64,000 nt of DNA, taken from positions 1-64,000 of the forward strand of contig CAJNDS010002795.1 of the NCBI GenBank assembly GCA_905221605.1, in the 5' to 3' direction. The stretch's first letter is position 1; every line of letters begins with the position of its first letter. A program made the position numbers and the translations under genes. A model generated the notes under the pieces. It did not search any database. It saw only the letters and a program-made list of their open reading frames with translations, and was not told where the DNA came from. Shown piece after piece: positions 59,106 to 64,000 of this stretch. Source of the DNA: Symbiodinium natans (Eukaryota > Sar > Dinophyceae > Suessiales > Symbiodiniaceae).

Positions 59106-60867
59106 AGGTGGGGAAGGGGGATGGGGGGCGATTGCTCGAAATTAGTACACAATTATGGACTTTTTGGGGGCATCTAGCGCAACAAGGGGGTTTGCATGCT
59201 GCTCCTGCATCAAACAGCGAGGAATCCCGGTCATGATCCACAGAAGCGGTAAAGAGTCTGGAGTCTGCAACGCGGCCACTGCTGCAAGTCCACCCGAGAC
59301 CCCAGACCCCAACCCCACACCCTAAACCCTAAGCCAACAAACTCCAACCCCTGCACGCAGTGACAGCGGCAACGGTCCTTGTCGCCACAGGGAGTGGTGA
59401 CTGGGCTCTTCGAAGCATCCGATGGCGTGCTTGGGGCCTACGCCCAGAGCAAGCAACAAGGTTTCGGGCCGGGTTGGTAGGGTTTACCAAGGTTTACAGG
59501 GTTTAGGGTTTATAGGGTTTCCGGGTTTTATAGGGTTTACAGGCTGTATAGGGGTTATAGGAGTGACAGGGTTTTTGGGTTTTCGGGGTTTATAGGGTTT
59601 AGTATCGGGTTTATAGGGTTCTTATGGTTCCGAGGCTTAAAACCGGAGGGTGTATAGAGTTTCCAGGGTTTATCGGGTTGCCAGGGTTTAGTTCGAAACG
59701 CTGAGAAAAAGATTCGGGGCTTCGGTATAGGAGGGCTTAGGATGTAGTATTATGGGGTATTTGAGCAGGTTTAGGGTGTAGGGTTTGAGGTTTAGTGTAG
59801 GGTTTAGGGTTGAGGTTTCGTGCTGCAACAAGAGGCCAGACTTTAGATCAGCCACCAATCACGGGCCGAGAACCTGACCCTCTAGCACCAGCGGCATTCT
59901 ACCTGCCGGCTTCACTCCCTGCGATCAAACCCCAAACCCCAAACCCTAAACCCTAAACCCTAAACCCTAGACCCTAAACCCTAAACCCTAAACCCTAAAC
60001 CCTTAGGAAAAGCTTTCGCCATCTGCGCAGGACCAGACTGCACAGCTTTCCGCTAACCTTGGCTGAGCGCTTCTGATAAGCATTCCGCGCCCTGCCTTGG
60101 CCTCATAAAGCCTTAAAGCCTTAAACCCCTAAACCCCTAAACCGCTTAAACCCCTGACACCCCTGACACCCCTGACACCCCTAAACCCTAAACCCTAAAC
60201 CCTAAACCCCTAAACCCCTGACACCCCTAAACCCCTAAACCGCCGGAACGCCAAGAACCGACGTCCGCTCGACGCAAGAAACGTGCAGCGTGCCTCGGTG
60301 GTGCTCACCTCGGCGGCTGGGAAATCTCATGCTTTCCTTCTGGGTTTAGGGTTTAGGGTTTAGGGTTTAGGGTTTAGGGTTTAGGGTTTAGGGGTTAACT
60401 ATGGAGATGCTACGTAGTTTTTGTACACTGCGCTGAAGCTGAAAAGCGTTGCGCGTTGGAGCTTCTTAGTAGGGCTGGGGGGGGGGTCATTTCGAGATGC
60501 TTCAAGGTACCAGGACCAGGCAGGGGCGAACTGACTTTGAGATCCTGCTTCGAAACTTGAATGAGATCCTGACACAACGATGGAGAAAAGCAAGCGAGGT
60601 TTAGGGGCCCATGGATCTAGGGCTTAGGGGCCCATGGACATTCCTTCACATCCCGTGAATACGGGTAACACAGGGTCGCCCGAATACGCGTGAATGAACC
60701 CTAAACCCTAAACCCTAAACCCTCAACCCTAAGCCCTAAACCCTAAACCTAAACTCTAAACTCCAAACCCCCGCGAACCCTCCAAACGTATCGCCAGCGT
60801 GCCGAGCTCTCTCGGGAGGCCTTCTTGTCGTTCCTCCCAGCACATGGAATTCTAGGGCTCTTGTAGG

Positions 60868-60945
60868 CCTAGACCCAGGAGTAACCTAGGAAGAAAAAGG
60901 GTACCCTTTTTGGCTTCAAGGGGATTACAAGGGAACCTGGGGAAC
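60868..60945 (+). mobile_element. family F dispersed element (with copies elsewhere)
   Basis: Consensus GACCCAGGAGTAACCTAGGA .. AGGGTACCCTTTTTGGCTTC .. AAGGGAACC .. GGGCCTACTCTGGGTC. Copies at 22888-22982, 23788-23890, 40588-40697, 52985-53096, 60868-60945 and 61258-61355; some lack one half. Confidence 0.7.
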
Positions 60946-61959
60946 CTTCTGGGGTGGGTGGGTGCGGGATGGGTGGGGGTGTCAAGGGTTTAGGGTTTAG
61001 GGTTTAAGCGAGTTGGAAGTACTTCCAGGTGTGTTGTAGGTTTAGGAAAGCAAGTCCAGGTGTGTTGTAAAGCTAAGACCCTATACGGGCTTGCTGCTGA
61101 AGCCCGTCGGTACTGGTTTGAGTTTGTTTGTTGCTTCTGTGCATAGTGACTCCGTGCATGTATCGGCCTACATATATCCACTTAGTTCATACCAAAACGT
61201 TTCCATCCCTCATAGCCCAGCATTCAAGCATCAGTAGCAACAAAGGCTCACATTGTCTAAGGGGTCCACGTAACTTTTTGTGAGCTATCCTGGGACCTTG
61301 TGCAAGGAACCTCAACCCGATAAAAGGGAATAAGGGCCTACTCTGGGTCCTGGCTCACAGAGCATGCGGCTGGGATGGTCCTCGAGCTTGATGCTCCATA
61401 AACCGTATCTACCTATCCCTGGTTTCTTTTGTACATCTGCGGGGTCCCTAAACCCTAAACGCTAAACCCCAAACCCTAAACCCTAAACCCTAAACCACCT
61501 AATCCCTCAACCCTAACCAAGCAAGCCCAACCCCGAAGCTGGACCCATGAACCGGCCTCTGCGCAATTTGCTTGTCAAGCAAATCCTGGATGCGAGGGGG
61601 TCTCGACGCTTTAGCTGCAAGGATGTCACAGTCGAACTTAAGGAGCAGCTCCTAATCCCTAAAACCTAGACCCTAAACCCTAAACCCTAAACCCTAAACC
61701 CTAAACCACCTAATCCCTAAACCCCACAACCCGTCTGCTGTAGGGGTTCAGCGTTTGGGGCTTGGGGCTTAGGGTGCTTAGGTTCGGGGAATTACCCCGA
61801 GTTTGGGTTCTGGGTTTCGGGTTTAGCGATGGTCCTGGGAGGAGGGAATCGGTTTGGGGGGTCTAAGGTGTTGGGCTCTAAGGGCTTAGGGCTCCAAGGG
61901 CTTAGAGCTTCAGGGATTTTAGAGGTTTAGGGGGCTTGATCTCCTAATGCCTCTTCCAG

Positions 61960-62243
61960 GCTGCCATATGAAACATCCCTTCCTCCCAAGACGAGCGCCC
62001 CGTCACCGACGACCATAGCCAATGGGGAGTTGAAAGCAGCCGGGAGATTCGCCAGAATGTCTAAGGCGACCGACTTTCTCGGAGCTGACCCTTTTGGGTC
62101 GCCTCTCTGATGTAGTCCTCAGGTGTCACTGTGAAGTCCAGTTCCACTTCTGACACATAATAGCTGGACATGGCGACGTGAGGCACAATCGGGCCGGGTA
62201 CCAAAAATGATCGGGCAGTAAGGATCGAGCGAGCCTTGTACAA
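61960..62243 (-). CDS. unrecognised coding-like segment in two frames
   Basis: Two adjoining minus-strand frames look protein-like: HVAMSSYYVSEVELDFTVTP then EDYIREA (62.1-62.24 kb), and LDILANLPAAFNSPLAMVV then GDGALVLGGRDVSYGS (61.96-62.07 kb). They overlap around 62.06-62.11 kb but differ in frame, which suggests a short unrecognised intron, a frameshift, or a decayed copy. No family recognised. Confidence 0.4.
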
Positions 62244-62653
62244 GTGAGTGACGTCATCTAGTCTAGTTCATTGTCGGGCCTGTCGTCATGTGTGAGTGCG
62301 AAACCCCATTGAATGTCAGGCTGGTGTAATGTGTGCTGCGCCGACTGCATCCATGCAAAGAAAAACTGCCCACTGAACCCCCGAACGCCTTATACTCCTA
62401 GACACTTCATCCCTTGAACTACAGTACGGGGTCCCAAGCCCCTAGTGGCCACGGCACGACGCGAGCTCGCGCAAAAACATCGGAAAAGTACACTAGAATA
62501 TCTCCGCATTCTAAATAAAAATGGGAATGGATCTCTAAATTAGGGGTCCTTGTTTGGGTCCCCTTTAAAGCATGGCCCCCACCCTGGACATCATGACCTC
62601 AAACCCCAAAACACCTTCAAATCCCTGAAGCCCCAAACCAAAGCCACAAAACC

Positions 62654-63030
62654 CTTAGGGTTTAGGGTTTAGGGTTTAGGGTTTAGGGTTTAGGGTTCAG
62701 GGCCCTGGACCCGAAAAGCCCTATCCACCCCAGAAGCCCATAAGCCCCAGAGTCCAAGAAGCGCCTGAAGCCCTGGTTTAGGGTTTAGGGTTTAGGGTTT
62801 AGGGTTTAGGGTTTAGGGTTTAGGGTTTAGGGTTTAGGGTTCAGGGCCCTGGACCCGAAAAGCCCTATCCACCCCAGAAGCCCATAAGCCCCAGAGTCCA
62901 AGAAGCGCCTGAAGCCCTGGTTTAGGGTTTAGGGTTTAGGGTTTAGGGTTTAGGGTTTAGGGTTTAGGGTTTAGGGATGTTTAGGGTTTAGGGTTTAGGG
63001 TTTAGGGTTTAGGGTTTAGGGTTTAGGGTT
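62654..63030 (+). repeat. TTTAGGG arrays with duplicated unique segment
   Basis: Three arrays separated by two apparently identical copies of an 85-90 bp unique sequence (about 62695-62780 and 62838-62923). Confidence 0.96.
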
Positions 63031-63925
63031 CCCCTGGAACAGTAAAAGCCCAAACCCCCCAAGTCCTTGAAAACTACAGCCCAAAAAGCCCTGAACCAAA
63101 GATCCCCCCCCCCATCCTCACTCCCCAGCTTAAACAGAAAAGACTCAGGGTTTAGGGTTTAGGGTTTAGGGTTTAGGGTTTAGGCGGCCTGAAGCTTTCA
63201 AACCCCAAACGCCCCAAAGCCCTAAACTGGGACGGAGGTGCGGCGTTTGGAGACTTGAAGATCTTGCCTCGGGCACGGTCCATGTGCATCTTGCGGTTTA
63301 GGGTTTAGGGTTTAGGGTTTAGGGTTTAGGGTTTACTGTAAGGTTTTTGGGGTTTAGGGTTTGAGGGTCTCGGGTTCAGTATAGGGCTTCGAGTCAGAGT
63401 TTAGGGTTTACAGGAGCAGGGGGGATAACCTAAAGCCCAACAGCAACAAGCTTCGGTTTTCGCAGGACATTGCAAGTTCCCTGTTTTTTTTGGGTTTAGG
63501 GTTCAGTGTGTGGGGTTTAGTGTTTAGGGACGTCAACACAAGAGACAGATGTCTTCAGGGTGCTAAGACCCCCCCCTAGGAAAGCCTAGTATCAACAATA
63601 TTCCCTCATCATCCCTACGTGAATTTAGAGACTCTACCAGCAACTCCTACTTAAACTGGCCCCCATGCCTACTAATTAATTAGACCCAAAAAGGTACCGC
63701 AATCTCGGTCCAGCTTCCACATTTGAACCAGGACACGCAAGCCCCTGAACGGGCATTTCTCAAGATAGGGAACCCGAATATACCCCAAATACTATAGTCC
63801 TTCTAAAAGGAGCCCCTGAATAAGCCTTAGAGCACCAACCCTCGATGGTCGAGTCAGGCCTTAGGGTTGGCCTGGGGCTCAGGGCTTGGAGGAAACCCTC
63901 GCAAAACCATGAAACCTCAAGCCCT

Positions 63926-63998
63926 GGAACCCTAAACCCTAAACCCTAAACCCTAAACCCTAAACCCTAAACCCTAAACCCCAAACCCCAAACCCGAA
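63926..63998 (-). repeat. (CCCTAAA)n array at window edge
   Basis: About 10 units, ending as CCCCAAA; the window stops here. Confidence 0.95.
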
Positions 63999-64000
63999 CT

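Larger units (their letters stand above)
1..64000. repeat. remaining short TTTAGGG/CCCTAAA arrays
   Basis: Besides those listed singly, arrays of about 3-12 units occur at (kb) 0.78, 2.58, 2.82, 3.79, 4.23, 4.48, 4.67, 4.83, 5.41, 5.73, 6.36, 7.4, 7.62, 9.13, 11.31, 11.44, 12.2, 13.66, 13.86, 14.05, 14.17, 14.9, 15.79, 17.27, 17.46, 17.63, 17.88, 18.3, 18.87, 20.12, 20.35, 22.03, 24.05, 24.82, 25.04, 26.87, 29.7, 30.1, 31.55, 34.34, 34.8, 35.7, 36.4, 40.14, 45.17, 45.31, 48.32, 51.49, 52.31, 53.63, 58.26, 58.39, 58.61, 59.95, 60.34, 60.69, 61.44, 61.68, 63.15 and 63.3. Orientation is mixed throughout. Confidence 0.9.
59250..64000. other. right region: arrays with unassigned islands
   Basis: Islands at 60.2-60.35 kb (minus, RFPSRR followed by a GTGAGC donor), 61.55-61.65 kb (open in several frames; LLLKFDCDIL on minus), 61.96-62.24 kb and 63.24-63.3 kb (minus, RKMHMDRARGKIF). 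They may be upstream exons of the eIF4G-like gene or of another minus-strand gene. Confidence 0.45.

Noticed and set aside
1-64000. True telomere or subtelomere at a window edge
   Set aside because: Arrays are short, in both orientations and interleaved with exons; neither edge ends in a long one-way array.

Overview
This window looks like nuclear DNA of a dinoflagellate, most likely in or near the Symbiodiniaceae. Three things support this. Short exons with recognisable protein homology are separated by introns with GC or GA as well as GT donors, and most acceptors have the form AG|G. Interstitial repeats are of the plant-type (TTTAGGG)n class known from dinoflagellate telomeres. Many small terminal-inverted-repeat elements lie in the introns. 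No long open reading frame is a real gene here: the longest (27.4-28.3 kb) are translations of a microsatellite, and many others translate TTTAGGG arrays or poly-C. The assignment to a particular genus is a guess.

Reading short segments between repeats recovers two split genes, both on the minus strand. (1) An eIF4G/MIF4G-domain translation initiation factor, about 54.7 to 42.8 kb. Fourteen exons were found; their phases fit in two runs, exons 2-10 and 11-14. The exons bounded at both ends are 27-89 nt long. One piece of the MIF4G domain, between exons ending near 48.7 kb and starting at 45.29 kb, was not found. (2) An STE20/MST-family Ser/Thr protein kinase, about 24.7 to 16.8 kb. Eleven exons in one continuous phase run from the end of the N-lobe/C-lobe junction (YLHD, HRDVK, DFG, APE, DIWSLG) to the LLQHAF motif at the end of the domain, including microexons of 22 and 23 nt. 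Its N-lobe was not resolved. Exon-like segments farther left (14.0, 13.8, 13.2, 7.8 kb) may be its C-terminal region; the last ends in a stop codon at 7.746 kb.

The introns hold three kinds of repeat. First, roughly a hundred TTTAGGG/CCCTAAA arrays in both orientations, from 3 to about 50 units, several locally homogenised to a variant unit (TTCAGGG, TTTGGGG, TTTTAGGG, TTATAGGG, TTTAGGC, CCCTAAAA). Second, at least six families of about 70-140 bp inverted-repeat elements (called A-F here), some abutting exons. Third, low-complexity islands: CT/GT, TA-rich, poly-C and a G-rich block. A distinct AT-rich island at 37.4-40.0 kb contains a degenerate palindromic repeat and an 0.8 kb hairpin array.

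The most interesting signal is how these parts fit together. TTTAGGG arrays sit inside copies of four unrelated element families at positions where the uninterrupted copy already has a short AGGG/CCCT seed; for two families an empty copy is present in this same window. Many introns are flanked by short direct repeats (AG|GCC..AG|GCC, CAG|GTGT..CAG|GTGT), as expected for introner-type intron gain, and one 122 bp intron may consist almost entirely of one inverted-repeat element. I saw no convincing promoter, terminator, tRNA, rRNA, CRISPR or spliced-leader sequence. The intervals 0-7.7, 28.2-36.3, 36.4-42.6 and 59-64 kb contain exon-like pieces but no gene that I can name.
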